DNA of 64,000 nucleotides from Brevundimonas viscosa. GTDB taxonomy: Bacteria > Pseudomonadota > Alphaproteobacteria > Caulobacterales > Caulobacteraceae. Position 1 is the first letter of the stretch; every line of letters begins with the position of its first letter. Made by a program: the position numbers and the translations under genes. This document shows, in pieces, positions 43,514 through 54,165 of this stretch. Under the pieces are notes generated by a model. That model saw only the letters and a program-made list of their open reading frames with translations. It did not search any database and had not been told where the DNA came from. The stretch covers positions 1-64,000 of the forward strand of contig NZ_FOZV01000010.1 in NCBI RefSeq assembly GCF_900116065.1, given 5' to 3'.

Positions 43514-43630
43514 TCCTCCCCCGCAGGGGGAGGGGGACCATGCGAAGCATGGTGGAGGGGGTGGAGGGATATCTCCGGATCATCCCCCTCCACCGCCGTT
43601 CCGGCGGTCCCCCTCCCCCTGCGGGGAGGA
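43514..43630. repeat. Imperfect palindromic intergenic repeat (CTCCCCCTGC...GGTGGAGGGG type)
   Basis: The left part CTCCCCCGCAGGGGGAGGGGG and GGTGGAGGGGGTGGAGGG mirrors the right part CCCCCTCCACCGCC and GGTCCCCCTCCCCCTGCGGGGAG. Smaller hairpins (CCATGCGAAGCATGG, CCGCCGTTCCGGCGG) lie inside. Elements of this look are common between genes in Caulobacterales. It lies between the low-complexity protein terminator and the S9 peptidase stop. Confidence 0.8.
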
Positions 43631-43651
43631 TTGCTCGTCGGTCTGTCTCCC

Positions 43652-46087
<2,436 letters not shown>

Positions 46088-46153
46088 GTTCACTTCCCCA
46101 ACCCCGCCCCGAACCGGCGGGCCGGGCACGCTAGGGTCCCGCGTCAGCCGCGG

Positions 46154-46948
46154 TCAAGGCCGCGCGGGGACGGCCCCCGTCATCGCGTAGCAACTGGCCC
46201 GGCTCGGCCGCGTCCCGTCCGGCGCGCCATAGGCCGCCCGCACCGAGCACACGTCCGCCTCGCTCAGCCGCCCCTGCCAGCGGTCGGCGTTGCAGTAGTT
46301 CATGATCGAGGCCTGGTCGTAGTAGGTCTCCCCCTGCACCGTGGCCTCGGGCGCCCGGGTCCGCGCCAGGCAGTCCGGCGCCCGCGGGCTGACGTGGTCG
46401 TGGCTGAAGCCCAGGGCGTGCCCCAGCTCGTGCAGCGCGTCGGCGCGGAAGCAGCCCTCGCGCCCGACGCTCCCCCGCCGCCCGCAGATCCGGTTGGTGA
46501 CGAGGTATTCGGCGTTCAGCACGATCTCCCCGCCCTGCACCAGATGCACGCCCAGATGGCTGGCCGAGGCGAACAGCTCCGGGTCGTGAACGATGCGGAT
46601 CGGGATGCGCCGCTCCGGCCCGCTGGTCGGCGAGCCGTCGCAGGCGGCGCGGATGTCGAAGTCCACCTTAGCCGCGGTCTCCCAGACCGCGGCCGCGTCC
46701 ATCACCGCCTCGCGCGCCCAGGCGTCTTCCGCGGCGGGGCTGGCGAAGCACATCGGCACGCGCCCGTCCGGCCACTGGTCCTCGGGATCGGGCGGCGGCG
46801 CCGGCGGCGGGGGCGGCGGAGGCGGAGGCGGCGGAGGCGGCGGCGGCGCATACACCGGCGGCGGCTCCTGCAGCCAGCTGCACCCGGCCAGCGGCGCGAC
46901 CGCCAGACCCGCCAGCAGCAGAAACAGGACGATCCTCAGCCGCTTCAT
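46154..46948 (-). CDS. Matrixin-like zinc metallopeptidase, lipoprotein
   Basis: A 264-residue protein. The lipoprotein signal ends at the lipobox PLAGC. A Pro-rich spacer (mostly prolines, about 29-55) acts as a stalk. The catalytic domain has HELGHALGFSH (zinc ligands His173, His177, His183; catalytic Glu174) and a Met-turn in QASIMNYCN, the metzincin layout. Six or more cysteines suggest disulfides. It is translationally coupled to the tyrosinase gene (ATGA overlap). Substrate unknown; a surface-anchored protease is inferred. Confidence 0.85.
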   Translation of the reverse strand: MKRLRIVLFLLLAGLAVAPLAGCSWLQEPPPVYAPPPPPPPPPPPPPPPAPPPDPEDQWPDGRVPMCFASPAAEDAWAREAVMDAAAVWETAAKVDFDIRAACDGSPTSGPERRIPIRIVHDPELFASASHLGVHLVQGGEIVLNAEYLVTNRICGRRGSVGREGCFRADALHELGHALGFSHDHVSPRAPDCLARTRAPEATVQGETYYDQASIMNYCNADRWQGRLSEADVCSVRAAYGAPDGTRPSRASCYAMTGAVPARP

Positions 46949-48273
46949 GTCCAGCGCGTCTCCGTCAGCGTCAGCTTCAGCTCGATCCACGCCGCCTGCG
47001 GCTCCGGCCGCCCCGCTTCCGGCAGCAGGTCCTCCGCCGCGACGGACACCGACACCGGCCCCTCGCTCGCCGCCAGCAGGTTCAGCACCTCCTCCCCGAA
47101 CCGGAAGGGCAGCACATAGGGCCCGCGGTGCGCATGGCGGCCGTCGGCCTCGGGGACGTGCACGAAGGTCGGAGACGAGCCCAGCGACCGTTCGCGCCCG
47201 CCGCTGGCCAGGCGGATCTCCAGCGAGCGATCCTCCAGCGCCGCCTCGCGCGCATAGCCGACCGCGCCCGCGGCCTCGATCATCAGCGTGTCGTCGGCGT
47301 CGCGCATCCGCACCGCCGCCTCGGCCGGCAGGGTCAGGCTCATGCGGCCCGAGCCCGGCTCCGCCGCCGCGCGCACGGTCCAGCTCCCCCCGCCCAGCGG
47401 CACGCGCCGGGTCGCCCCCGGCGGTCCCGCCTCCGGGACGTTGAACACCGGGAACGGATACAGCCGGTCGTAGCCGTAGCCGAGCGCGCCCGTCTCCAGC
47501 GCCCCCGCCACCGGCAGATCGCCCACCGCCTCGCCGTCCGCGTCGACGAAGCCGGTCACCGTCAGGGCTGTCCAGTCCGCCGGATACAGGTTCCTGCCGC
47601 GCAGCCCATGCCACGTCGCCCAGACCCGGTCGACGTTGCTGTGGTGCAGCCAGAACATCGGGTCGCGCGCCGAGGTGCGCGGATGCCGCATCGCGCCGCC
47701 GATCAGGGCGTGGATGTGGTTGTGGCCGTAGCCCTCGACCATCCCCTGCCCTTCCGGCAGCTTGCCGCAGAAGGTCTCGAAATCGTCCGACGCCAGCCGC
47801 GCCGTATAGGGCGACTCGGCCCACCGCGCCGCGGCGAAGTCCAGCTCGTCCACGCCCCGGGCCCGCTCGCGCTCGTACAGCGGCGAGTCACGATCCGTCA
47901 CCCAGGCCGGCAGGAAGCGGTGCTCCTGCCAGTCCCAGTAGGGCATGGCGAAGCTGTCGTGCCCGGTCAGCCGCGCCACGATCCGCTCCAGATGGAGCAG
48001 CTGCAGCCGGTGCCACGGCAGGAAAAGTCCGTTGCCGTGCTGGGCGTCGACATGGTGGATGCGCACCTGCCGGTCCCACGACAGCCCGTCGCGCCGCCGC
48101 TTCATCAGCCGCACGGCCTCGCCGAAGGCGACCACGTCGTCGCTGGTCGCGGTCAGCTCGCCGACGCTCCGACGGATGCGCAGGGAGGGCTGGGCCCCCG
48201 CGGCGCCCGCCGCCAGTCCCGCCGCGATGGCCGCGCCGGCGCCGAGCAGGGTCGATCTGCGATCCAGCTTCAT
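46945..48273 (-). CDS. Tyrosinase-domain type 3 copper oxidase, Tat-exported
   Basis: A 442-residue protein. The twin-arginine signal LDRRSTLLGAGAAIAAGLAA should export it folded with copper. The CuA site includes HHVDAQHGNGLFLPWHR (His74/79/88 region). The CuB site is HNHIHALIGG with DPMFWLHHSNVDRVW, as in tyrosinase/polyphenol oxidase. The C-terminal ~200 residues resemble the beta-rich lid or extension of plant-type PPOs. It oxidises phenols to quinones. No caddie protein is seen; the coupled partner is a matrixin-like protease. Confidence 0.9.
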   Translation of the reverse strand: MKLDRRSTLLGAGAAIAAGLAAGAAGAQPSLRIRRSVGELTATSDDVVAFGEAVRLMKRRRDGLSWDRQVRIHHVDAQHGNGLFLPWHRLQLLHLERIVARLTGHDSFAMPYWDWQEHRFLPAWVTDRDSPLYERERARGVDELDFAAARWAESPYTARLASDDFETFCGKLPEGQGMVEGYGHNHIHALIGGAMRHPRTSARDPMFWLHHSNVDRVWATWHGLRGRNLYPADWTALTVTGFVDADGEAVGDLPVAGALETGALGYGYDRLYPFPVFNVPEAGPPGATRRVPLGGGSWTVRAAAEPGSGRMSLTLPAEAAVRMRDADDTLMIEAAGAVGYAREAALEDRSLEIRLASGGRERSLGSSPTFVHVPEADGRHAHRGPYVLPFRFGEEVLNLLAASEGPVSVSVAAEDLLPEAGRPEPQAAWIELKLTLTETRWT

Positions 48274-48314
48274 TCCGTCCCCCCGCGCCCCTCCGCGCGA
48301 GCGGTCAGGTTTCC

Positions 48315-48869
48315 TCAATCCGACGGCGAAGTCGACCCCGTCCGCTGCGCCGGCCCCTGACCGATGAACCGCGCCTCCCGCGCCGCATCCCAGCTCTCGC
48401 GCAGGCCGCGGCGCGGCATGTCGACCCCGAACACCGCCAGCTGTTCCGTCCACACCTCCGAAAGGCGCTCCACGGTCTGCGGGAGCCACCCCGGCGGTTG
48501 CTGTCGCGCCCAGTTCAGCGGCGAGACGGCGTTGAATACGATCAGGAACACCGTCGCCGTCACGATGGTCCGGCTTGTCCAGCGCCGGTCGCGGGCCGCC
48601 ACGCCCTCGTCGTCCAGCGGCGGCGCCGGCGGGAAGGCGAACCGCCCCAGCGCGACGAGGGTGTTTTCGCGCGTCGGCAGATCGTGGGCGTCGGCGCTCT
48701 CGATCCAGTCGCTGGGCGGATCGGGCGGCGCCTCCTGCGGAGGCGGCAGGCTTTCGTACAGCGGCGGGAACGGCGACTCGGGCAGGTGCGTCGGGAACGG
48801 CTCCAGCGGCGCCGGAGGTTCCCCCGGTCCCTCGCCCTGCCCGCCCGTCTTGTCCCTGTCGTCGGTCAT
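48315..48869 (-). CDS. Single-membrane-helix protein, Pro-rich cytoplasmic part
   Basis: A 184-residue product. Residues 1-60 are Pro/Glu-rich and probably disordered. ENTLVALGRFAFPP is followed by one membrane helix (about 98-116, TIVTATVFLIVFNAVSPL) and a 65-residue C-terminal domain (WLPQTVERLSEVWTEQLAVFG). No family recognised. It starts 15 bp after the MBOAT stop and 42 bp before tyrosinase on the same strand. Given the neighbours, a scaffold or partner of the acyltransferase is possible (inference). Confidence 0.65.
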   Translation of the reverse strand: MTDDRDKTGGQGEGPGEPPAPLEPFPTHLPESPFPPLYESLPPPQEAPPDPPSDWIESADAHDLPTRENTLVALGRFAFPPAPPLDDEGVAARDRRWTSRTIVTATVFLIVFNAVSPLNWARQQPPGWLPQTVERLSEVWTEQLAVFGVDMPRRGLRESWDAAREARFIGQGPAQRTGSTSPSD

Positions 48870-48884
48870 CGCGCTCTCAACGCC

Positions 48885-50285
48885 TCAGAACTGGAAGTAG
48901 ATGAACGGCGCGACGCCTTCGGGGCGCACCGCCTCGACCAGCAGAACGGCCGCGCCGATCAGCAATCCCAGGCTCACTGACGGCGCCGCCTGCAGTCGCT
49001 CGGCCATGCCCTCCACCGCCCGCGGCGGCAGCCAGTGCATGGCCAGACCCCCGACGATCAGCGTCAGCAGCAGCGGCGTCAGCACCTCCACCGGCCCGAT
49101 ACGCCCCAGTCCCTCCAGCATGGCCAGCGCCAGTTCGAAGCTCTCGGCCCGGAACAGGATCCAGCCCAGGCAGACGATGTGGAAGGTGACCAGCACGCCC
49201 ACCACTGTCGGGAGCACCTTGCGGTCGCCGAACGCCGCGCGGCCCAGCCGCTCGATGACCTGCACCCCGCCGTGCAGCGCGCCCCAGGCCAGGAAGGTCA
49301 GCGCCGCCCCGTGCCACAGCCCGCCCAGCACCATGGTGATGAAGACGTTGATGCAGCTGGCGAACAGCCCCTTCCGCCCCCCGCCCAGCGGCACATAGAG
49401 GTAGTCGCGCAGCCAGCTGGACAGGCTGATGTGCCAGCGCCGCCAGAACTGCTGCATCGACGCCGCCCGGTACGGCTGATCGAAATTGCGCGGGAAGGAA
49501 TAGCCCAGCAGCGCCGCCAGCCCGATGGCCATGTCGGAATAGGCCGAGAAGTCGCAGTAGATCTGCACCGCGTAGCCGTAGACGGCCGCGGCGATGTCGA
49601 AGGCCGAATGCGCGCTCGGGTCGAAGAAAACCGGATCGACCAGGTTCACCGACAGCTCGGAGGCGACCACTGTCTTCTTGAACAGGCCCCAGACGATCAG
49701 CAGCAGGCCGTGGGTGGCCATCACCCGCGTCAGCCGCGGCGCCCGCTCGAACTGCGGCAGCAGGTCCGAGGCCCGCACGATCGGCCCCGCCACGAGGTGC
49801 GGGAAGAAGCTCATCAGCAGCATGACGTCGAGCAGGCTCTTCGCCGGCGGCGTCTTCCCGCGATGGACGTCGACCAGGTAGCTGATGCCCTGGAAGGTGA
49901 AGAAGCTGATCCCGACCGGCAGGATGACCTGCAGCAGCGGCAGGTCGCGCTCCCAGCCGAACCGCGCCAGCAGCTCCCCCGCCTGTTCGACGAAGAAGCC
50001 GTAGTATTTGAAGAAGCCGAGGATCAGCAGGTTGGCCGCCACGCCCAGACCGACCAGCCAGCCGTTCCGGCGTCCCGGCCGCCCGGCGATCAGCGCCGCC
50101 ACCCCCCAGTTCAGCACCGCCGACAGGATCAGCAGGCCGACGAAGCGCCAGTCCCACTGGGCATAGAAGAACCAGCTGGCCAGCAGCAGGAACACCTTCC
50201 GCCGGCCATTCTCGCGGTCCAGCGACCAGGCGGTGAAGTAGACGAACAGGAAGAAGACGCCGAAGGCCAGCGTGGGGAACAGCAT
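48885..50285 (-). CDS. MBOAT-family O-acyltransferase (AlgI-like)
   Basis: A 466-residue membrane protein with about ten helices. Family signatures are KVFLLLASWFFYAQWDW, ILPVGISFFTFQGISYLVDV, MSFFPHLVAGPIVRASDL and the catalytic His in GGLWHGAALTFLAWGALHGG. AlgI/PatA relatives pass acyl (acetyl) groups across the inner membrane for O-acylation of alginate, cellulose or peptidoglycan by SGNH/AlgX-type partners. Two SGNH-type proteins are encoded directly upstream, with zero to two bases between genes. Confidence 0.92.
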   Translation of the reverse strand: MLFPTLAFGVFFLFVYFTAWSLDRENGRRKVFLLLASWFFYAQWDWRFVGLLILSAVLNWGVAALIAGRPGRRNGWLVGLGVAANLLILGFFKYYGFFVEQAGELLARFGWERDLPLLQVILPVGISFFTFQGISYLVDVHRGKTPPAKSLLDVMLLMSFFPHLVAGPIVRASDLLPQFERAPRLTRVMATHGLLLIVWGLFKKTVVASELSVNLVDPVFFDPSAHSAFDIAAAVYGYAVQIYCDFSAYSDMAIGLAALLGYSFPRNFDQPYRAASMQQFWRRWHISLSSWLRDYLYVPLGGGRKGLFASCINVFITMVLGGLWHGAALTFLAWGALHGGVQVIERLGRAAFGDRKVLPTVVGVLVTFHIVCLGWILFRAESFELALAMLEGLGRIGPVEVLTPLLLTLIVGGLAMHWLPPRAVEGMAERLQAAPSVSLGLLIGAAVLLVEAVRPEGVAPFIYFQF

Positions 50286-51545
50286 CTACCGCCCCGCCTT
50301 CCACGCCTCGTAGGCGGCCAGCAGGTCGTCGGCGAGGACGCCGCCGATCCAGTCCGCGCCGGCGCTGGTGAAATGCACCCGGTCGCCGCGCATCAGCGGC
50401 TCCGCCCGCAGCGCCAGGCGATCCGACGAACAGTCCCCTCCCATGCGCCCGTGCCAGTCCCAGAACGCCACACCCGTGTCGGCGGCGACCCGGCGCTGCA
50501 CGTCCCGGACCACCGCCAGCGACGGCGGCGGCGCCCGCTGGCCGTCGGCGCTGCAGCCGCCCTCGACGCCGCTGCGCAGGGCGTCCGGCGCGCCCAGGAT
50601 CATCAGCGAAGCGCCGGGAACCAGTCGCCTCAGGCGCGCGATCTGGCCGCGCAGCAGCGCCTCGTACGCGACCGGCTCCAGCCCGTCCTCGAACCCTTCG
50701 TTGGTCCCGAAGGCCAGTACGATCAGCGACGGGCGCCAGCTGGCCAGCTGTATCGCCACTACCGCCTCGTCCCGCGCGGCCAGGTCCCGCAGCGTCGCCC
50801 CGACGACGCCGAGGCTGGACAGGGTCACCCCGGCGCCCACCTGGCCCAGCCGCACGTCGTGCAGCATCAACGTCGCGTCCAGCGGCCGCAGCACGATCTC
50901 GCGGGGCCGGCCGTCGGCGATCATGTTGACGCAGGACCGCGTCGCGCCGTGCTCGTTGAACACGCGTTCGCTCCAGACCTCCCCGTCGGCCTCCACCCGC
51001 AGGCGACCGGCTCCCTCGCCGCAGACCGAGATCACATAAGCGAGGGCGTCGCGGCCCTCCGGCCGCAGTCTCAGCTCGGCGCCCGGCTCCAGCGAGATCG
51101 CCTGGACGCCGGCCAGGCCGACCCCGACGGTGGGAAAGCCCCCGGGCCCGACCAGCGGAGCCGGCATCGGCCGCCAGCCCACCGCCGTCATCTCCACCTG
51201 ATAGGGGGCGAAACCCTCGTAGGGCGGGCCCGGCGGCAGCACGCCCCGTCCGGCGTCGCCGAACCGCGCCTGCAGCGAGGCCCGCACCTTGCCGGTGATC
51301 CGGTCGCCCGCCGTGTGGCTGTCGCCGATCTGGAGGATATGGACCGGCGCCATGCGGCGTCCGGCCTCGGTCGCGGCCAGGGCCTCAAACAGCCCCGCCA
51401 GCGCATCCGCCTGGCACAGGCCGCCGGCGCAGACCGGGAGGCCCGGCTGCGGCGGGCTCATCGGAACATAGGCGGTCTCCTGGGCCGAGGCGGCCGCGGC
51501 CAGTCCCCACAGCCCGGCGAGGAGCGACGCCGCGGTCCGGCCCAT
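50286..51545 (-). CDS. SGNH/GDSL-type hydrolase or acyltransferase, exported
   Basis: A 419-residue protein with signal peptide MGRTAASLLAGLWGLAAAASA. Block I is VHILQIGDSHTAGDRITGK (catalytic Ser), block III is VLAFGTNEGF, and block V is GDRVHFTSAG (Asp and His). A beta-rich insertion of about 150 residues separates blocks I and III. The TAG stop touches the MBOAT ATG. Likely periplasmic acyltransferase or esterase acting with the MBOAT protein on a surface polymer. Confidence 0.85.
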   Translation of the reverse strand: MGRTAASLLAGLWGLAAAASAQETAYVPMSPPQPGLPVCAGGLCQADALAGLFEALAATEAGRRMAPVHILQIGDSHTAGDRITGKVRASLQARFGDAGRGVLPPGPPYEGFAPYQVEMTAVGWRPMPAPLVGPGGFPTVGVGLAGVQAISLEPGAELRLRPEGRDALAYVISVCGEGAGRLRVEADGEVWSERVFNEHGATRSCVNMIADGRPREIVLRPLDATLMLHDVRLGQVGAGVTLSSLGVVGATLRDLAARDEAVVAIQLASWRPSLIVLAFGTNEGFEDGLEPVAYEALLRGQIARLRRLVPGASLMILGAPDALRSGVEGGCSADGQRAPPPSLAVVRDVQRRVAADTGVAFWDWHGRMGGDCSSDRLALRAEPLMRGDRVHFTSAGADWIGGVLADDLLAAYEAWKAGR

Positions 51546-51547
51546 GC

Positions 51548-52441
51548 TCAGGCGGCGGGAGCGACCGCAGTCGCCGTGGGCTGCGGCCGGTCCAGTCCGG
51601 CGTCCCGTTTCAGCCGCACGACCACCGGAGCGCTGATCCGCAGGTAACCGGCCATCGACATGTGGATGCCGTCGTTGGCCCGCATCAGCACCCTGCGGCC
51701 GTCGTCGTTCGGCAGATAGGCCTCGTAGCCGCCGTCCTCGCCGGAGGTCAGCGACACGGTCTCGATATACGGCACGCCGAGCGCCCTCATCCGCGCCGCG
51801 ACCACGCCGTTGATCAGCGCCATCCGCCCGTCGAACCGCTCGCCCTTCATGCGCGGCAGGCCGACCCAGTAGACCGCCACGTCGCGGCTCCTCAGCAGGG
51901 CGACGAGGTCGTCGATGCGCCGGGCGTAAGCGGCCTTCCAGCCGTCGCTGCCGAAGGGGTGCACCGTCCCGTCCATCTCGATGCCCTGGGCGTCGTTGGT
52001 GCCGAACAGGATCACCGCCGCGTCCACCGGCTGTTCGTCCAGCTGCCGGCGCGTCTTCTCCTGGATGTTCACGTAGTCGTACCGGGACAGACCCGTGGAG
52101 ACCTCCGAGAACTTGCTCACGGTCACGTCCGGCTGGTCGCGCAGTTCGCGGTACAGCCCGGCGTACAGGCCGTCCGCCATGGAGTCCCCGAAGACGCCGA
52201 TCCGCAGCGGGCCCTGCGCCAGCCGCGCGGCCAGCGGCGTGACCGCCGCGGCGGGGGGCGGCGCGACGACGTTCGGCGGCGGGGCGGGTTCGGGCGCGGC
52301 CGCGGGCGCCGAGGCGGCCGCCTTCTCGCCGAGCAGCAGGGTCGGCTCGCGCATCCACGCGCGTCCGTCCGGCGTCAGCGCCAGGCCGGCGACGACCCCG
52401 ACCACGAAGGCCGCCGTCAGTGCGTTGATCCCGGCGCGCAA
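51548..52441 (-). CDS. DUF459/SGNH-type protein, membrane-anchored
   Basis: A 297-residue protein. It has one N-terminal membrane helix (about 7-24), an Ala/Pro linker (about 40-70) and a periplasmic SGNH domain. Block I is LRIGVFGDSMADGLYAGLY, block III is VILFGTNDAQGI, and block V is ANDGIHMSMAGY (Asp/His). The DUF459 family often sits with MBOAT genes. The start appears to be TTG 52441 after GGGGGACGGA. First gene of the run, two bases before the second SGNH gene. Confidence 0.85.
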   Translation of the reverse strand: MRAGINALTAAFVVGVVAGLALTPDGRAWMREPTLLLGEKAAASAPAAAPEPAPPPNVVAPPPAAAVTPLAARLAQGPLRIGVFGDSMADGLYAGLYRELRDQPDVTVSKFSEVSTGLSRYDYVNIQEKTRRQLDEQPVDAAVILFGTNDAQGIEMDGTVHPFGSDGWKAAYARRIDDLVALLRSRDVAVYWVGLPRMKGERFDGRMALINGVVAARMRALGVPYIETVSLTSGEDGGYEAYLPNDDGRRVLMRANDGIHMSMAGYLRISAPVVVRLKRDAGLDRPQPTATAVAPAA

Positions 52442-52589
52442 TCCGTCCCCCGAACAGTGCTCACCCGAGCCTTTTACCGTATCGACGCCCGCTCGCCACC
52501 GCGCGCCCGCCTCGGGCGAACAAAAAGGTTAACGGCGCCGCCGCCCTGCGACCGGAACTGACGCAGCAGCGGCGTTTCATGAGGTCGGC

Positions 52590-52703
52590 GGCGGACGAAG
52601 CGGACGCTGTGGACGCATCGGACTATGTTTTTTTGCCGCTTCGACCCCGTCCGGTGGAGGCAGGCGGACGCGTCGGACACATCGGACTGTGTTTTTTGGT
52701 CGC
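52590..52703. repeat. Imperfect tandem repeat of a GGAC-rich 9-mer array ending in poly-T
   Basis: Two copies, about 52590-52638 and 52663-52703. Each has 9-mer GGAC steps (GGACGAAGC, GGACGCTGT, GGACGCATC; then GGACGCGTC, GGACACATC) leading to GGACT(A/G)TG and a run of 6-7 T. The rest of the 367-bp gap (52442-52808) shows no gene. The T runs are unusual in this GC-rich DNA. Without preceding stems they are not typical intrinsic terminators. Confidence 0.75.
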
Positions 52704-52808
52704 CGGGACCGGGCTGGACCGACGCGGGCTTGCCCCCCACGGCGCCGCGCGTTACGGACCATCAAGGCCGTCGATATTCATCAGGCGGTGAAAAAACACG
52801 AGGAAGCG

Positions 52809-53513
52809 ATGCGGAAGATCTTCCCCGACGCCCGGTCGGCGCTGGAGGGCCTGACCTTCGACGGCATGACCGTCATGTCCGGCGGCTTCGGCCTGTGCGG
52901 CATCCCCGAACATCTGATCGCCGCCCTGCGCGACAGCGGCGTCAAGGGTCTGACCGTCATCTCCAACAACGCCGGCGTCGACGGTTTCGGCCTCGGCCAG
53001 CTGCTCGGCACCCGCCAGATCGCCAAGATGATCTCGTCCTACGTCGGCGAGAACAAGGAGTTCGAGCGCCAGTACCTCGCCGGCGAGCTCGAGCTCGAGT
53101 TCAACCCGCAGGGCACGCTCGCCGAACGCATCCGCGCCGGCGGCGCCGGCATCCCGGCCTTCTTCACCGCCACCGGCGTCGGCACGCTCGTCGCCGAGGG
53201 CAAGGAGGTGCGCGAGTTCGACGGCCGCCAGTACATCATGGAGACCGGCCTCGTCGCCGACCTGTCGATCGTCAAGGCGTGGAAGGCCGACGAGCGCGGC
53301 AACCTCGTGTTCCGCAAGACGGCCCGCAACTTCAATCCGATGATGGCCACCGCCGGCAAGGTCTGCGTGGCCGAGGTCGAGGAGATCGTCCCCACCGGCT
53401 CGCTCGATCCCGACCACATCCACACCCCGGGCATCTACGTCGACCGCATCGTCAAGACCGTGCCCGAAAAGCGCATTGAACAGCGCACCGTCCGCACCCG
53501 GGAGACCGCGTAA
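52809..53513 (+). CDS. scoA: 3-oxoacid (succinyl-CoA:acetoacetate) CoA-transferase subunit A
   Basis: A 234-residue subunit with the CoA-transferase A signature: [32 protein letters not shown] and [19 protein letters not shown]. It transfers CoA from succinyl-CoA to acetoacetate, feeding ketone-body and leucine carbon into acetyl-CoA. The start ATG 52809 gives the typical MRKIFPDA N terminus. Its stop overlaps the scoB ATG (TAATG). Confidence 0.93.
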   Translation: MRKIFPDARSALEGLTFDGMTVMSGGFGLCGIPEHLIAALRDSGVKGLTVISNNAGVDGFGLGQLLGTRQIAKMISSYVGENKEFERQYLAGELELEFNPQGTLAERIRAGGAGIPAFFTATGVGTLVAEGKEVREFDGRQYIMETGLVADLSIVKAWKADERGNLVFRKTARNFNPMMATAGKVCVAEVEEIVPTGSLDPDHIHTPGIYVDRIVKTVPEKRIEQRTVRTRETA

Positions 53514-54163
53514 TGGCCAGAACCCGCGAACAGCTCGCCGAACGCGCCGCGAAGGAGCTGCAGGACGGCTTCTATGTGAACCTCGGCATCGGCATCCCGA
53601 CCCTGGTGGCCAACTACATTCCGGAAGGCATGGAGGTCACCCTGCAGTCGGAGAACGGCATGCTCGGCATGGGGCCCTTCCCCTATGAGGACCAGGTCGA
53701 TCCCGACCTGATCAACGCCGGCAAGCAGACCATCACAGAGATCCCCGAGACCAGCTACTTCAGCTCCTCGGACAGCTTCGCCATGATCCGCGGCGGCCAC
53801 ATCAACCTGTCTATCCTCGGGGCCATGGAAGTGGCCGAGAACGGCGACATCGCCAACTGGATGATCCCGGGCAAGCTGGTGAAGGGCATGGGCGGGGCGA
53901 TGGACCTCGTCGCCGGCGTCAAGCGCGTGGTCGTGGTCATGGACCACGCCAACAAGCACGGCCAGTCCAAGGTGCTGAAATCGTGCACCCTTCCCCTGAC
54001 CGGAACCGGGGTGGTCAGCCGCATCATCACCGACCTGTGCGTCTTCGACGTCAAGCCGGATGGCGCCGGCCTTGAGCTGGTCGAACTGGCCGACGGCGTG
54101 ACCCTCGACGAGGTCGCCGCGAAGACCGAGGCCAGCTACACGGTCAAGCCCGGCGTCGGCTGA
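53513..54163 (+). CDS. scoB: 3-oxoacid CoA-transferase subunit B
   Basis: A 216-residue subunit with the catalytic Glu47 in LQSENGMLG and NLGIGIPTLVANYIPEG at the N terminus; the C-terminal half contains GHINLSILGAMEV and LPLTGTGVVSRIITDLCVF. Full family length. It overlaps scoA by one base and ends 2 bp before the convergent oxidase gene. Together they form the heteromeric transferase. Confidence 0.94.
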   Translation: MARTREQLAERAAKELQDGFYVNLGIGIPTLVANYIPEGMEVTLQSENGMLGMGPFPYEDQVDPDLINAGKQTITEIPETSYFSSSDSFAMIRGGHINLSILGAMEVAENGDIANWMIPGKLVKGMGGAMDLVAGVKRVVVVMDHANKHGQSKVLKSCTLPLTGTGVVSRIITDLCVFDVKPDGAGLELVELADGVTLDEVAAKTEASYTVKPGVG

Positions 54164-54165
54164 CC

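Noticed and set aside
52442-52808. Short open frames in the repeat region before scoA
   Set aside because: They run through the tandem repeat on both strands without start signals or recognisable protein features.
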